A stretch of 64,000 bases of DNA. Source: Aquirufa aurantiipilula (GTDB lineage Bacteria; Bacteroidota; Bacteroidia; Cytophagales; Spirosomataceae). The position numbers and the translations under genes are program-made. Below, one piece after another: positions 1 through 9,148 of the stretch. Within the stretch, counting starts at the first letter, position 1; the number at the start of each line of letters is the position of its first letter. The notes beneath the pieces were generated by a model that was not told the DNA's origin, searched no databases, and worked only from the letters and a program-made list of their open reading frames with translations. The DNA is taken from contig NZ_JAANOG010000003.1 of assembly GCF_019923745.1 (NCBI RefSeq), positions 62,001 through 126,000 of the forward strand. Reading direction: 5' to 3'.

Positions 1-1708
1 CTGAAGTAGCTGAAACTGGAGTTGAGGCATTGTCTTGAGTATTTACTTTTCCATTCGGGAAACCTTTGGTTCCAAAAGAGAAAGAACGGTAATTGTCATT
101 GGTATATTCCACACCGACTAAAGCACGGATGTTGTGCTTATCGGCAATGGTGTTATTGTAATTAATGGTATTTGAAAACACATAATTGAAAGATTGGTAT
201 CCATTATCTGTTTTAGAACCACGAGCTGCTGGGTCACCCACATATTGATCTAAGATGGAGTTTGGCTTGATGTAAGACTCACGGTAATAATCTACCCAAG
301 TAACACCTGCCTGAGATCTAAACTCAAAGTTTTTCACTGGAGTTAAAGAAACATAAGCACTAGAAATACCCGTATTGGTTGTTAGCATCTCAGGGTTATT
401 TTCCAAAGCCTCAGAAATTGGGAATCCTTGGTGAGTCAAGTTAAATGTACCATCAGCTAAACGCTCTGGCTCGTAAGGGTTGTAGGCATAGATAGCAAAA
501 GCTGGATTCTGTGCATTGTAACGATCACGAACCTCATTGGTTTTAATGTTGGAGAAATTCACGTTCGTTCCAATTTTAGCCCAATTGTTTGGTTTAAACT
601 CCACATTAACACGACCTTGTTTTCTCCATAAATCCGATGCTAATTTGAAGATACCTTCGTTTATCTGATTTTCTAAAGATAAGTTGTACGTAAAAGTATC
701 ACTTGCACCACTGACCCCTAAACGAGTAACTTGGTTCATACCGCGACGTAATAAAGTATTGAACCAATCTGTTTTTTTAGAATCCAAGGTAGCCCATACT
801 TTATCCAATTCGGATTGTGTTGCACTAGCTGGACTCGTAATTCCAGCAGCATCTACGTATTCATTGGCATAATCCAAATCTCTTTCATATTCCAATTTTT
901 GACGCATATTCATCATTTGGAAATTATCAGGAGTTTTTTCATTAAGACCATATGAAGTTGACAAAGTCACCTTAGCATTACCTTTTTTACCTTTTTTAGT
1001 AGTTACTAAAATAACACCATTCGCTCCACGAGAACCGTAAATAGCCGCAGAAGACGCATCCTTTAAAATGGATATATCTTCGATGTCATTAGGATTCAAT
1101 GAACTTAATACGTTCACACTTCCGATGGCACCTTCACTGTTGGCAGTGGGTACACCATCGATAACTACCAATGGTTGAGCACCCGCAGTTAGAGTTCCCT
1201 CTCCACGGATACGGATAAATGCAGGAGCACCCGGACGACCATTTTGAGCAGTTACTTGAACACCGGCGGCCTTACCTTGTAATAAGTTTTCAAAACTAGT
1301 TACCGGTTTGTTTTCCAATGCTTTGGAAGACACATTGACCTGAGCACCTGTTAAATTTTGCTTTTTTGCGGTACCATAACCGATAACAACTACTTCGTCT
1401 AAGCTAGATGATTCTGGCACTAAAGACACATTGATAACTGATTTATTTCCTACAGCTACTTCTTGCTTGGCAAAACCAACAAAACTAAAGGACAAAACAG
1501 CATTCTTTCCTGGAACGGAAAGACGGTAACTACCATCGCTGCCGGTAGTGATACCTCGTGAGCTTCCTTTAATGGCAACACTCACACCTGGAAGGCCTGA
1601 CCCATCTTCAGATGAGCTAACTTTTCCAGAAATTACTTGGTCTTGGGCCAGTACTGGAACTATCCAGAACAGCATCAGTCCAAGGCTGAACAATAATTTT
1701 CTTTTCAT
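1..1708 (-). CDS. SusC/RagA-type TonB-linked outer membrane protein, partial
   Basis: This is the N-terminal 569 codons of a TonB-dependent outer membrane transporter; the 3' end lies beyond the left edge of the window. The start (complement of 1706-1708) gives a signal peptide ending near VLAQDQ, then a carboxypeptidase-regulatory-like domain (GKVSS...GLPGVSVAIKG), the LDEVVVIGYGTAKK segment typical of SusC proteins, and a plug domain with SSAAIYGSRGANGVILVTTKK followed by the start of the beta barrel. SusC proteins import oligosaccharides or other large nutrients together with a SusD lipoprotein, which would lie to the left and is not visible. It is a different subfamily member from the second susC at 47099-50098. 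The substrate cannot be told from the sequence. Confidence 0.93.
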   Translation of the reverse strand, partial: MKRKLLFSLGLMLFWIVPVLAQDQVISGKVSSSEDGSGLPGVSVAIKGSSRGITTGSDGSYRLSVPGKNAVLSFSFVGFAKQEVAVGNKSVINVSLVPESSSLDEVVVIGYGTAKKQNLTGAQVNVSSKALENKPVTSFENLLQGKAAGVQVTAQNGRPGAPAFIRIRGEGTLTAGAQPLVVIDGVPTANSEGAIGSVNVLSSLNPNDIEDISILKDASSAAIYGSRGANGVILVTTKKGKKGNAKVTLSTSYGLNEKTPDNFQMMNMRQKLEYERDLDYANEYVDAAGITSPASATQSELDKVWATLDSKKTDWFNTLLRRGMNQVTRLGVSGASDTFTYNLSLENQINEGIFKLASDLWRKQGRVNVEFKPNNWAKIGTNVNFSNIKTNEVRDRYNAQNPAFAIYAYNPYEPERLADGTFNLTHQGFPISEALENNPEMLTTNTGISSAYVSLTPVKNFEFRSQAGVTWVDYYRESYIKPNSILDQYVGDPAARGSKTDNGYQSFNYVFSNTINYNNTIADKHNIRALVGVEYTNDNYRSFSFGTKGFPNGKVNTQDNASTPVSATS

Positions 1709-1846
1709 AAGGAACGTTTTTGATGAAATAATAATTTGTTAAAAGGGAACAGGTAAGTTAAACCATTTACTCATGTAAAGGTTTTGAAAATTAGGAAAAA
1801 ACTTAATGACACCAAAGAAAATTTAGATTAATCTAAAAATATCCAT

Positions 1847-2497
1847 TTATAATTTGGTTTGAATCAAGCCTAGTAATCCCTCGAAATTGGGGGCTTGTAT
1901 CTGCGTATGGGCTAATTCGGAAGCGGTATGGGAAGTAGTTATACCTACTACCTGCATACCTGCTGATAAGCCTGCTTGAATTCCTTGTAAGGAATCTTCT
2001 ACCACCCAGCAATGGGCGTAATTTGCCCCTAATAAATCAGCGGCTTTCATATATATTTCAGGATCTGGTTTTCCCTTCTTTACTTCAGCACCACCTACAA
2101 TGGCCTGAAAAAAGTGACGGATGCCCAGTCCATCCACGATGAAATCAATGTTTCCTTGACCCGCAGAAGTGGCCAAAGCACAAGCTATTCCTTGTTCTTG
2201 TAACTCCGTTAAAAATACAATTAAACCTGGTGCTGCTACCCGATGATCTGCATAAAAATTCCGGTAAATGGCTTCCTTCTTTTCTTCTAAGTGCTCGATT
2301 TCCTCTCGAGACATTTCGCGCCCATAGAACCATTCAAAGGTATCTTTGGAATTCATGCCATTCAGCTCTCGATAAAAGACTTCTCGAGTTAATGGAATAC
2401 CGTGTTGTTCACAAAACAATAACCAAGCATCAACATGGTAGGGTAAATTATCCACCACTACTCCATCCATATCCAATAAAACCGCTTCAATAGGCAT
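1847..2497 (-). CDS. HAD-superfamily hydrolase, beta-phosphoglucomutase-like
   Basis: A 216-residue HAD phosphatase or phosphomutase with all four motifs: DMDGVVVD at residues 9-16 (nucleophile D9, acid/base D11), ATSAG near 109-113, K143 within GKPDPEIY, and the acidic pair E167-D168 in VVEDSLQG. The helical cap between motifs I and II fits subfamily IA (beta-phosphoglucomutase/phosphatase, PgmB/YcjU/GPP type). It starts 2 nt after the MBL hydrolase stop, so it is the last gene of a three-gene unit with that hydrolase and the response regulator. The real substrate (sugar phosphate, glycolate phosphate or other) is not decided by the sequence. Confidence 0.9.
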   Translation of the reverse strand: MPIEAVLLDMDGVVVDNLPYHVDAWLLFCEQHGIPLTREVFYRELNGMNSKDTFEWFYGREMSREEIEHLEEKKEAIYRNFYADHRVAAPGLIVFLTELQEQGIACALATSAGQGNIDFIVDGLGIRHFFQAIVGGAEVKKGKPDPEIYMKAADLLGANYAHCWVVEDSLQGIQAGLSAGMQVVGITTSHTASELAHTQIQAPNFEGLLGLIQTKL

Positions 2498-2499
2498 CT

Positions 2500-3270
2500 T
2501 TATACAGTTAATTGTAGGCCATCATAAGCCAAAAAAACATGAGGAGGTAGTTCTTGTTGAACTTCAGCATGTAAACCCATTTGATGACTGATGTGGGTAA
2601 TGTAGGCCCGCTCAGGCTGTACTTTTTCAATCACCTCCAAAGCTTCATCCAAAGTAAAATGTGAAATATGGGAAGTCTTTTTTAGGGCATTAATGACCAA
2701 AACCTTGGATCCTTTCACTTTCTCCAATTCCTCCTCCGAAATAAAATTGGCATCCGTAATGTAAGTAAAATCACCAAATCGAAAACCAAGTACGTCCAAC
2801 ATATAATGGCGCACCAAAATAGGTTGAATTTTTACTCCTTGGATTTCAAAAGCTTGATGGGTAATGGGAAAGGTTTCAATTTCTGGAACTCCAGGATACT
2901 TATTTTCTCCAAAAGCATAGGCAAATTCACGCTTTAGTTGCTCAATTACATTTACCTGTGCGTATAATGGAATACTGGATTTTTGAACATAATTAAACCC
3001 ACGTAAGTCATCCATACCTGCGGTGTGATCCTTGTGTTCATGGGTATAAATTACTGCATCTACATGCTTTATTTGAGCACGCAGCATTTGTTGACGAAAG
3101 TCGGGACCCGTATCTATAATAAAACTCTTTCCTTGGGTTTGAATGTGCATGGAAACCCGTAAACGCTGGTCATGCTGATCTGAGGAAGTACAAACTTCAC
3201 AAGAACATGCAATCATGGGTATCCCTTGAGAGGTACCCGTACCTAGAAATTCTACCGAGATCGGCGACAT
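2500..3270 (-). CDS. MBL-fold metallohydrolase, PhnP-like
   Basis: A 256-residue metallo-beta-lactamase-fold protein. The zinc-binding motif THEHKDH is at residues 76-82 and further His ligands are seen in VRHYMLD and THISHQMG. The N-terminal GTGTSQGIPMIAC followed by Cys22, Cys24 and Cys27 matches the structural zinc site of the PhnP/lipoate-associated subgroup, whose characterised member hydrolyses phosphoribosyl 1,2-cyclic phosphate. No other C-P lyase gene is near, so a phosphonate role is unlikely and the substrate is open. The gene sits between the response regulator (4 nt gap) and the HAD phosphatase (2 nt gap), which implies one transcript. Confidence 0.88.
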   Translation of the reverse strand: MSPISVEFLGTGTSQGIPMIACSCEVCTSSDQHDQRLRVSMHIQTQGKSFIIDTGPDFRQQMLRAQIKHVDAVIYTHEHKDHTAGMDDLRGFNYVQKSSIPLYAQVNVIEQLKREFAYAFGENKYPGVPEIETFPITHQAFEIQGVKIQPILVRHYMLDVLGFRFGDFTYITDANFISEEELEKVKGSKVLVINALKKTSHISHFTLDEALEVIEKVQPERAYITHISHQMGLHAEVQQELPPHVFLAYDGLQLTV

Positions 3271-3274
3271 GCCG

Positions 3275-3643
3275 TTATTCTGTTAATGCTTTAACTTGAG
3301 ATACAAGTGCATCAAAATTTAAAGGTTTAGCTAAAAAGTCGTTAAATCCAGCTTCTTTGAAATCTTCCATGCTGTAATTTCTAGCATTACCCGTGATAGC
3401 AATCATCGGGATGTTGGATTTAGCGGTATCTGCCAAAGAACGAACGGCTCTTGCACATTCCATTCCATCCATTACGGGCATGTTAATATCCAAAAGAATG
3501 ATATCAAAATCAGCTTTGGCTAATTCGTCTAATACTTGTTGTCCATTCTTAACAGCATGAATTTCAAAGTTTTGAAACTCTAATATTTTTCTAGCTAAAT
3601 TTTGAATGACCGAACTATCCTCTGCAATCAATACTTTTTTCAT
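3275..3643 (-). CDS. Single-domain response regulator (CheY-like receiver)
   Basis: A 122-residue stand-alone receiver domain. It has the acidic pocket E8-D9, phospho-acceptor D52 in ILLDINMPVMDG, switch Thr84 in IAITGNA and Lys106 in FLAKPL. No output domain is present, so it must act by protein-protein contact, as in a phosphorelay or with a hybrid kinase encoded elsewhere. It is the first gene of a three-gene unit with an MBL hydrolase and an HAD phosphatase. No histidine kinase is in the window. Confidence 0.92.
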   Translation of the reverse strand: MKKVLIAEDSSVIQNLARKILEFQNFEIHAVKNGQQVLDELAKADFDIILLDINMPVMDGMECARAVRSLADTAKSNIPMIAITGNARNYSMEDFKEAGFNDFLAKPLNFDALVSQVKALTE

Positions 3644-3735
3644 AACACAATCTTGTTAAAATGGCTTAGGGGCATATGCCCATAATGGGGTAAAAATAAC
3701 CAAAGCATTGAGGAATTCAAATGAATTTTTGACAT

Positions 3736-3762
3736 AAAAAAAGCGAACCTGTTGGGTTCGCT
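3736..3762 (-). terminator. Intrinsic terminator of the DUF2911 gene
   Basis: A perfect 8-bp stem (AGCGAACC at 3742-3749 and GGTTCGCT at 3755-3762) with a 5-nt loop. On the minus strand it is followed by a run of six T (A tract at 3736-3741). It lies 21 nt past the stop of the DUF2911 gene and separates that unit from the response-regulator unit. Confidence 0.85.
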
Positions 3763-3782
3763 CTAATTTTAAATCATTTTCT

Positions 3783-4289
3783 CTATTTCACATAGAAAGA
3801 AACGGATGTTTTATCCCACTCCAAGCTTACTTGACCTGTTTCAGAAACAGCAATATTGAACTGCTCTGTCTTAGCATGCTCACTTGGTTTAGCTGTTACG
3901 CGTAAAGCATCTTGATCAGCTTTGTAGGTATAAGCGCCCCACATTTTGGACTCTTTATTGAAGATAATCGTCCACTCGGTAGGACCAGGAATGGATAATA
4001 AAGAATAAACTCCCTTGGCCAATGGTTTACCTTGTACTAGTACATCTTTAGAAAATTCGATGGTTGTAGCTTCATTAGCACCTGTTCTCCAAACCTCTCC
4101 ATAAGGAACTAAGGCTTTTTGTTCTTTGGTACCAAATACCAAACGCCCTTTTACAGATGGCTTAGCGTATTTAATCAAAACTTGGGTATTCCCCACTTTC
4201 TGAGAAGCTACGGCTGGTGGAGATGCAGGGCTTTGAGCCAAAGCACCAAAACTTAAAATACAAGAAAGAATAACAAGAAGTTTTTTCAT
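3783..4289 (-). CDS. DUF2911 domain-containing secreted protein
   Basis: A 168-residue protein with a signal peptide (MKKLLVILSCILSFGALAQ). The rest matches the DUF2911 family, including the core VPYGEVWRTGANEATTIEF and the segment KGVYSLLSIPGPTEWTIIFN. The family is widespread in Bacteroidota, is exported, and has no established function. It lies 24 nt downstream of the DUF5916 gene and ends before an intrinsic terminator, so the two are probably co-transcribed. Confidence 0.88.
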   Translation of the reverse strand: MKKLLVILSCILSFGALAQSPASPPAVASQKVGNTQVLIKYAKPSVKGRLVFGTKEQKALVPYGEVWRTGANEATTIEFSKDVLVQGKPLAKGVYSLLSIPGPTEWTIIFNKESKMWGAYTYKADQDALRVTAKPSEHAKTEQFNIAVSETGQVSLEWDKTSVSFYVK

Positions 4290-4313
4290 GGTTGTGTTTG
4301 TTAATTTTTAGAC

Positions 4314-6557
4314 CTACAAATTAAGCCAATAATTCAATTTTAACACTATGGAACGATTTCGAATATGAAAATTCTCTGGCAAATAATTGTCCGTATATAC
4401 TAAAAACAAGTCGGAAGCTGGTTTATAACGCCATTGTAAACGCGCGTTTAAGTTCATATTCTTCGTTTGTTGGTTCAGTTGAAAGAAGGTTGTAAAAAAC
4501 AATTTATTGGTAAATGTGATATCTACTTTAGGTCTTACAATCCAAAACTCAGAAGCAGAGATGATTTTTTTAGTTGTCCCATCTGCTTGAATCACAGGCA
4601 CTTCTACTCCCCAAATATCATTGTAATCCAAAGCTACCGAAATACCCACATGAGGCTGGAAACGATAACCCAATTCTCCAGTAATACCCGTTCTATTTCC
4701 ATTACCATAATAGCCACCAACTCGCGAAGTCACCGAATAAGTAAACAATTTGATGGGTGATGAGATGTATCCAAAACCAACAGATCTCCAAGTATGCTCG
4801 GAACCCTTTCGTACCGGAATATTACCCATTCGGGTAGGATCAAAATCATATAATAAACGTACATAATCATAACCATGGAAAGCAGAGAAGCTCGACTGAT
4901 CTTTCATTTTTCCTTCTAAAGCCACATAAGTGGTATTATCCGTCAAGCCTCCTGAATTATTCCAAAAGCTTAGGCTATTCAATCGTACTTGGGCATAAAA
5001 CAATTGGCTAGTTTTGCTCTTTGGATAAAAGATTTTACCTACCTCCGGGTTGATGTTGGTATAATTTACGCGAGGCACATAACCAACTTCTGGATTGTAA
5101 CTTTCTCCTACCCATTGGTGCTTCCAACTCACAATCCAATGATTGTCTTTGTATGCTAAAGAGGCAGCGTGGGCAAAATTATTCGCTTTTGCATCTGGAC
5201 TGATGGACTGGTAATAGAAGACTTTTCCTGTCCAGAAATTGTTGGAAGAAGCCAAATTATACTCCACACCTATGTTTCTATTGAATTCGGCAAATCCATT
5301 TTGACGCTGCAAATCGGTATCAATGAAGGATTGTTTATTGATCATAAAAATTCCTACGTTCGAGCGGGCAAATAATTTCCTTTGCAAAGCCACCATGGAA
5401 TAATTTTGGGTTGGCACGCCTTTATCATCGATTCGTTGTGATTGAACATTCAATAAGCCTATTCTCCAATCGTTGGTCAATTTACCACTTACCCTTGCCC
5501 CATATGTAATGGGAGTTTGCTCATAAATACCGGTTCGGGTATTTAAAGCTAAACCGATGCGGCGAGAGAAAAATGGACGGATGGTTTCCGTACCAAAACC
5601 ATCAAACAAATCGGAGTTTTCAATAAAAAACTGACGTTTTTCCGGATAAAATAATTCAAATCGATCTAAATTAGTTTGCTGGCGGTCTACATCAACTTGT
5701 GAAAAATCAGGATTAATGGTTAAGTCCATATTCATACTCGAACTTAATGCCACTTTGATATCGCCTCCTATTTGCTTTCTAAAGCTAGTAGGATCTTTCG
5801 TCTCATAATTACTGGTCACCCCGGATAAGACATAAGGAATCACAGAAATATTTTGTTTAGGTGCTGGTGGAGGAGTTTCCCACAACAAAACACCTGAATA
5901 AGCTAAAGAGGCCGTAGGAAACTGTCGAGGTACAGGAGCCCAAGCTGATTTTTCTTTGGCTTGAAGATCCAGTCGACTGAAATTGATTCCCCAACGAGTA
6001 CTATTGTTCTTGTATCGAATGGATTTAAAAGGAATAGCGGCTTCCCAAATCCATGACTCTTTATTATAAGAAGTAGAAGACTCCCATTTATTATCCCAGT
6101 TTAAGTTTACTTTGGCTCCTTCGGACATTTGTCCGTCCCATTGCGCACCGGCGGCATTGGCTCCAAAAGAAAAACCCGTGGTTTTATCATCAAAGGTATC
6201 GATGAAAACTAAAAAATTATCATTGATACCAAAGCTAAAATCCCGTTTCAGTGATTCAACTACATAACGAGATTGGTCTTTCAAGAAACATTCCGCTGAT
6301 ATATATAGGTATTTATCATCATAAGTCATTCGAACATCAGTGCGAACATTGGAACATAAGGTATCGGTAGGATTACACATCACAAAATCACTCACTTTGG
6401 CCGCTTCAAACCAGGCGGCTTCATCTAACTTGCCATCCATTTTCAGCGGACCTTTGGCCGGCTTGATGAGCATTTGGAATATTTCGTTTCGTTTGGCTGT
6501 TTGAGCTAGAGAAGAAAAAGTTGTAAGTGTAAATAGTAAGAGGAAAAGTCGCTTCAT
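4314..6557 (-). CDS. DUF5916 outer-membrane-type protein with N-terminal CBM9-like domain
   Basis: A 747-residue protein with a signal peptide (MKRLFLLLFTLTTFSSLAQ). Residues about 30-230 resemble the carbohydrate-binding family 9-like fold, seen in KMDGKLDEAAWFEAAKVSDF and DDKYLYISAECF. The remainder is the DUF5916 region, rich in alternating aromatic strands (for example FSRRIGLALNTRTG) and ending in LKLNYWLNL, as expected for an outer-membrane barrel. The family is common in Bacteroidota and its role is not established. The gene is followed by a DUF2911 gene in the same direction. Confidence 0.88.
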   Translation of the reverse strand: MKRLFLLLFTLTTFSSLAQTAKRNEIFQMLIKPAKGPLKMDGKLDEAAWFEAAKVSDFVMCNPTDTLCSNVRTDVRMTYDDKYLYISAECFLKDQSRYVVESLKRDFSFGINDNFLVFIDTFDDKTTGFSFGANAAGAQWDGQMSEGAKVNLNWDNKWESSTSYNKESWIWEAAIPFKSIRYKNNSTRWGINFSRLDLQAKEKSAWAPVPRQFPTASLAYSGVLLWETPPPAPKQNISVIPYVLSGVTSNYETKDPTSFRKQIGGDIKVALSSSMNMDLTINPDFSQVDVDRQQTNLDRFELFYPEKRQFFIENSDLFDGFGTETIRPFFSRRIGLALNTRTGIYEQTPITYGARVSGKLTNDWRIGLLNVQSQRIDDKGVPTQNYSMVALQRKLFARSNVGIFMINKQSFIDTDLQRQNGFAEFNRNIGVEYNLASSNNFWTGKVFYYQSISPDAKANNFAHAASLAYKDNHWIVSWKHQWVGESYNPEVGYVPRVNYTNINPEVGKIFYPKSKTSQLFYAQVRLNSLSFWNNSGGLTDNTTYVALEGKMKDQSSFSAFHGYDYVRLLYDFDPTRMGNIPVRKGSEHTWRSVGFGYISSPIKLFTYSVTSRVGGYYGNGNRTGITGELGYRFQPHVGISVALDYNDIWGVEVPVIQADGTTKKIISASEFWIVRPKVDITFTNKLFFTTFFQLNQQTKNMNLNARLQWRYKPASDLFLVYTDNYLPENFHIRNRSIVLKLNYWLNL

Positions 6558-6701
6558 ATATGGTTGTTGTAAATCAATCTACTGCAATTTAGCCAAATTA
6601 AACGGAAGCCTAGGTAGGTCTTGTGGGGCAAAGGCCACAAGAGTGTGGAAATAATTCTTGAGTTTTTTTAATCCAATCGACAAAAATCCTTTTGCTTGTT
6701 T

Positions 6702-6709
6702 TATTTTTG
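6702..6709 (+). promoter_or_regulatory. Candidate -7 box of the yebC promoter
   Basis: The octamer TATTTTTG matches the Bacteroidota -7 consensus TAnnTTTG and lies 28 nt before the yebC ATG. A TTTG -33 box at the usual 19-21 nt spacing is not present, so the call rests on the -7 box alone. Confidence 0.45.
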
Positions 6710-6737
6710 TAGCTAGTACTAATTATCGCAACGAATT

Positions 6738-7454
6738 ATGGGAAGAGCTTTTGAATTTAGAAAGGCAAGAAAGTTTAAACGCTGGGGTCAAATGGCCAAA
6801 ACGTTTACAAAAATTGGTAAGGACATTGTTATTGCAGTGAAGGCTGGCGGAGCAGACCCTACAGGAAACTCACGACTTAGAGCCATCATTCAGAATGCCA
6901 AGGCAGTAAATATGCCAAAGGACAATGTGGAGCGTGCCATTAAAAGAGCTGTTTCAAAAGATCAGGAAGATTACAAAGAAATTGTTTACGAAGGATATGC
7001 CCAGCACGGTATTGCTATTTTAGTAGAAACTACTACTGATAACATCAACCGCACCGTGGCCAACATTCGCTCTTCATTCACTAAATGTGGAGGAAGTTTA
7101 GGCACTCAAGGCATGTTGGATTTTATTTTTACCCGCAAATCGGCTTTCAAAATTGCTCCCAAGCCGGAGATTGATTTGGAAGAATTGGAGTTTGAATTAA
7201 TTGATTTAGGAGGAGATGAGGTGTTTTTAGATACCGAAACCAACCAAATCAACATTTACGGAGAATTTACTGCTTTTGGGGCCATTCAAAAATACCTGGA
7301 AGAAAAAGGATATGAATTGTTAGGGGCTGATTTTGAACGTATCCCTAATGAGACCAAAGAATTAACAGATGAACAAGTGGCGGACGTTGAAAAATTAATT
7401 GAACGATTGGAAGAAGATGATGATGTTCAAAATGTTTACCACAATATGGGCTAA
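6738..7454 (+). CDS. yebC: YebC/PmpR-family (TACO1-type) protein
   Basis: A 238-residue protein matching the YebC/PmpR family along its full length. The N-terminal MGRAFEFRKARKFKRWGQMAK with NSRLRAIIQNAKAVNMPKDNVERAIKRA is the diagnostic region, followed by EGYAQHGIAILVETTTDNINRT and a C-terminal domain ending in EEDDDVQNVYHNMG. Members have been described as DNA-binding regulators and, more recently, as translation factors that relieve ribosome stalling. The start follows a TAnnTTTG box by 28 nt. A strong intrinsic terminator begins 11 nt after the stop and lies inside the 5' part of the next gene. Confidence 0.96.
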   Translation: MGRAFEFRKARKFKRWGQMAKTFTKIGKDIVIAVKAGGADPTGNSRLRAIIQNAKAVNMPKDNVERAIKRAVSKDQEDYKEIVYEGYAQHGIAILVETTTDNINRTVANIRSSFTKCGGSLGTQGMLDFIFTRKSAFKIAPKPEIDLEELEFELIDLGGDEVFLDTETNQINIYGEFTAFGAIQKYLEEKGYELLGADFERIPNETKELTDEQVADVEKLIERLEEDDDVQNVYHNMG

Positions 7455-8373
7455 ACCAATAAGTAAAAAGCACCTAGCAATAGGTGCTTTTTGTTTTTTA
7501 TTCCAATCCTATGTTTGGGGGCAAATCCCAACCTATCAGTTTCAGACATTGAGTGGAGTTAATCCAGCAACTCATACTTACTTTCAAAAATACCTTTTCA
7601 AGCGTAAAAATCCTGCGGATTTTATGCTGCAAGTTCGACTGAAAGCATTCGACTTTGAGTCAAAAGATGCATTCAAATTTCAGGCAGAAGTGTATGTGGT
7701 CCGCGATTCCATTTTGGGCCCTCAATTACTTTATACCTACAAAAGTCAATTTAATACCCAGGGATTTAAAACAAAATCGGACCATTGGGAAGACATGGCT
7801 AAATTAAGCTCTCAAAGCCTTCAAACACAATTTGATCAATGGTGGAAGAATAATTGGGATAAAGACCCTAAATTAATCCAAGAGATTCGGGTAACATTTT
7901 TACCCGATTATGTTCCTCATTCAATGGATCGTGACACCTTGTATTTTGGACAAAAAAACTTGGACTGGAATGACTTTACTGCAAAACCCTATCCTGGATC
8001 CCGTTTTGCTGCACAAATATTTAGCAATTTTGAATACCATGCCACTCCAAGAATTGAAGGGGCTATTCTTTATTTACCAATTCAAGTAAAAGTATACATG
8101 CTCCGCTCCCATTCATGGAAAAAAGAAAATCTTCCTGATCGAGCTTTAGATCATGAGTCTACCCATTTTAAGATTACGCAACAAGCAGCCCAACAATTTA
8201 AGGCACAAATCCAACAAAAGAAATTAAGACCGCTTTGGTATGAAAGCGAGTTACAATGGTGGTTTTTAGATGCTTACCGCTGGATGAATAGCACACAAAA
8301 GATGTACGATGAGGCCACACAGCATGGTATATATGAGGCAGAACAAATCAAATGGAATGATAAATTTAGATAA
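7432..8373 (+). CDS. Secreted DUF922-like putative zinc protease
   Basis: A protein of 313 residues from this ATG, or 324 from the in-frame ATG at 7399. I prefer 7432 because it leaves a normal signal peptide (KKHLAIGAFCFLFQSYVWG, then Q). The 5' end overlaps yebC in either case. The C-terminal half carries DHESTHFKIT with an HExxH motif (H241, E242, H245), preceded by LDWNDFTAKP and followed by a YDEATQHG...QIKW tail. This combination fits the DUF922-type putative Zn-dependent protease family. An unusual point is that codons for the signal peptide form the perfect hairpin of the yebC terminator (7465-7492). Substrate unknown. Confidence 0.75.
   Translation: MFTTIWAKPISKKHLAIGAFCFLFQSYVWGQIPTYQFQTLSGVNPATHTYFQKYLFKRKNPADFMLQVRLKAFDFESKDAFKFQAEVYVVRDSILGPQLLYTYKSQFNTQGFKTKSDHWEDMAKLSSQSLQTQFDQWWKNNWDKDPKLIQEIRVTFLPDYVPHSMDRDTLYFGQKNLDWNDFTAKPYPGSRFAAQIFSNFEYHATPRIEGAILYLPIQVKVYMLRSHSWKKENLPDRALDHESTHFKITQQAAQQFKAQIQQKKLRPLWYESELQWWFLDAYRWMNSTQKMYDEATQHGIYEAEQIKWNDKFR
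7465..7500 (+). terminator. Intrinsic terminator of yebC inside the next reading frame
   Basis: A perfect 12-bp stem (AAAAAGCACCTA at 7465-7476 and TAGGTGCTTTTT at 7481-7492) with a GCAA tetraloop and a T-rich tail to 7499. It begins 11 nt after the yebC stop. The same bases are read as signal-peptide codons by the downstream gene. Confidence 0.85.
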
Positions 8374-8390
8374 TTAGATAATCTTCTAAA

Positions 8391-9137
8391 TTAATATTCG
8401 ACTTGCGATAAATAGACCTTGGCTTTCTTCACATCAAAGCGATACAAATACGGTGCCTTGTGTGCCCCTCCCAAGTAACGCTTCTCCAAACGAACCAAAA
8501 TATCCATGCTTAAAATCTTCCTTTGGAAATTGGTTCTTACCAATTTTTTACCCAAAATGGTTTCATAGACTTGTTGCAATTCCGACATGGTAAAGGTCTC
8601 TGCCAAAAGATTAAAGGCTAAGAGTTTTTGATCTAAGGACCAGCGAAGTCGTTCTAAAGCTTTATCAATTATAGCTCTATGATCCAAAAACATGGTAGGA
8701 ATATCGTAAATATCATTCCAAGAAAACACATCGGACATTTGGTCTAAATTGACTTTGACTTTAGAAAAGTCGACCAAGGCATAATAGCCAATGGAAATGT
8801 ATCGATCAGAAAGAAACGAAGTATCTACACCGGATTCGCCTATTTTCTCCTGAATTTGGGCATGTTGTTGGATGGCTCCTTGATTTCTTTTGACATCACC
8901 GAAAGTATAAAACTGCTCCAGATAAATATCTTTTAGGCCAGTTCTTTCAAACAAGACACGGCTTGCTGCCTGATCCATATCTTCATCGGATTTAACAAAT
9001 CCACCTGAGACTGACCAAACATCTGTGTTCTTAAATTTCAAAAGAAGCACTTTCAGTTGATTTTCATGAAAACCAAAAATCACACAATCCACTGAAATAT
9101 GCGGCAACCAATTCACTACTGAATATTCTTTGGCCAT
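8391..9137 (-). CDS. NUDIX-domain transcriptional regulator (NrtR/AraR-like)
   Basis: A 248-residue protein with an N-terminal NUDIX domain and a C-terminal winged-helix region (about residues 165-248, with SLDQKLLAFNLLAETFTMSELQQVYE and RTNFQRKIL). The NUDIX box runs from G46 to L68 but its catalytic core reads RVLFER instead of RExxEE, so two acidic positions are lost and hydrolysis is doubtful. This layout is that of NrtR-type regulators, a family that in Bacteroidota includes the arabinose regulator AraR. Its effector is probably a sugar or nucleotide derivative (inference). It is the last gene of the serine-pathway unit, 11 nt after the SGNH hydrolase. Confidence 0.85.
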   Translation of the reverse strand: MAKEYSVVNWLPHISVDCVIFGFHENQLKVLLLKFKNTDVWSVSGGFVKSDEDMDQAASRVLFERTGLKDIYLEQFYTFGDVKRNQGAIQQHAQIQEKIGESGVDTSFLSDRYISIGYYALVDFSKVKVNLDQMSDVFSWNDIYDIPTMFLDHRAIIDKALERLRWSLDQKLLAFNLLAETFTMSELQQVYETILGKKLVRTNFQRKILSMDILVRLEKRYLGGAHKAPYLYRFDVKKAKVYLSQVEY

Positions 9138-9148
9138 AAACGTAAAAT

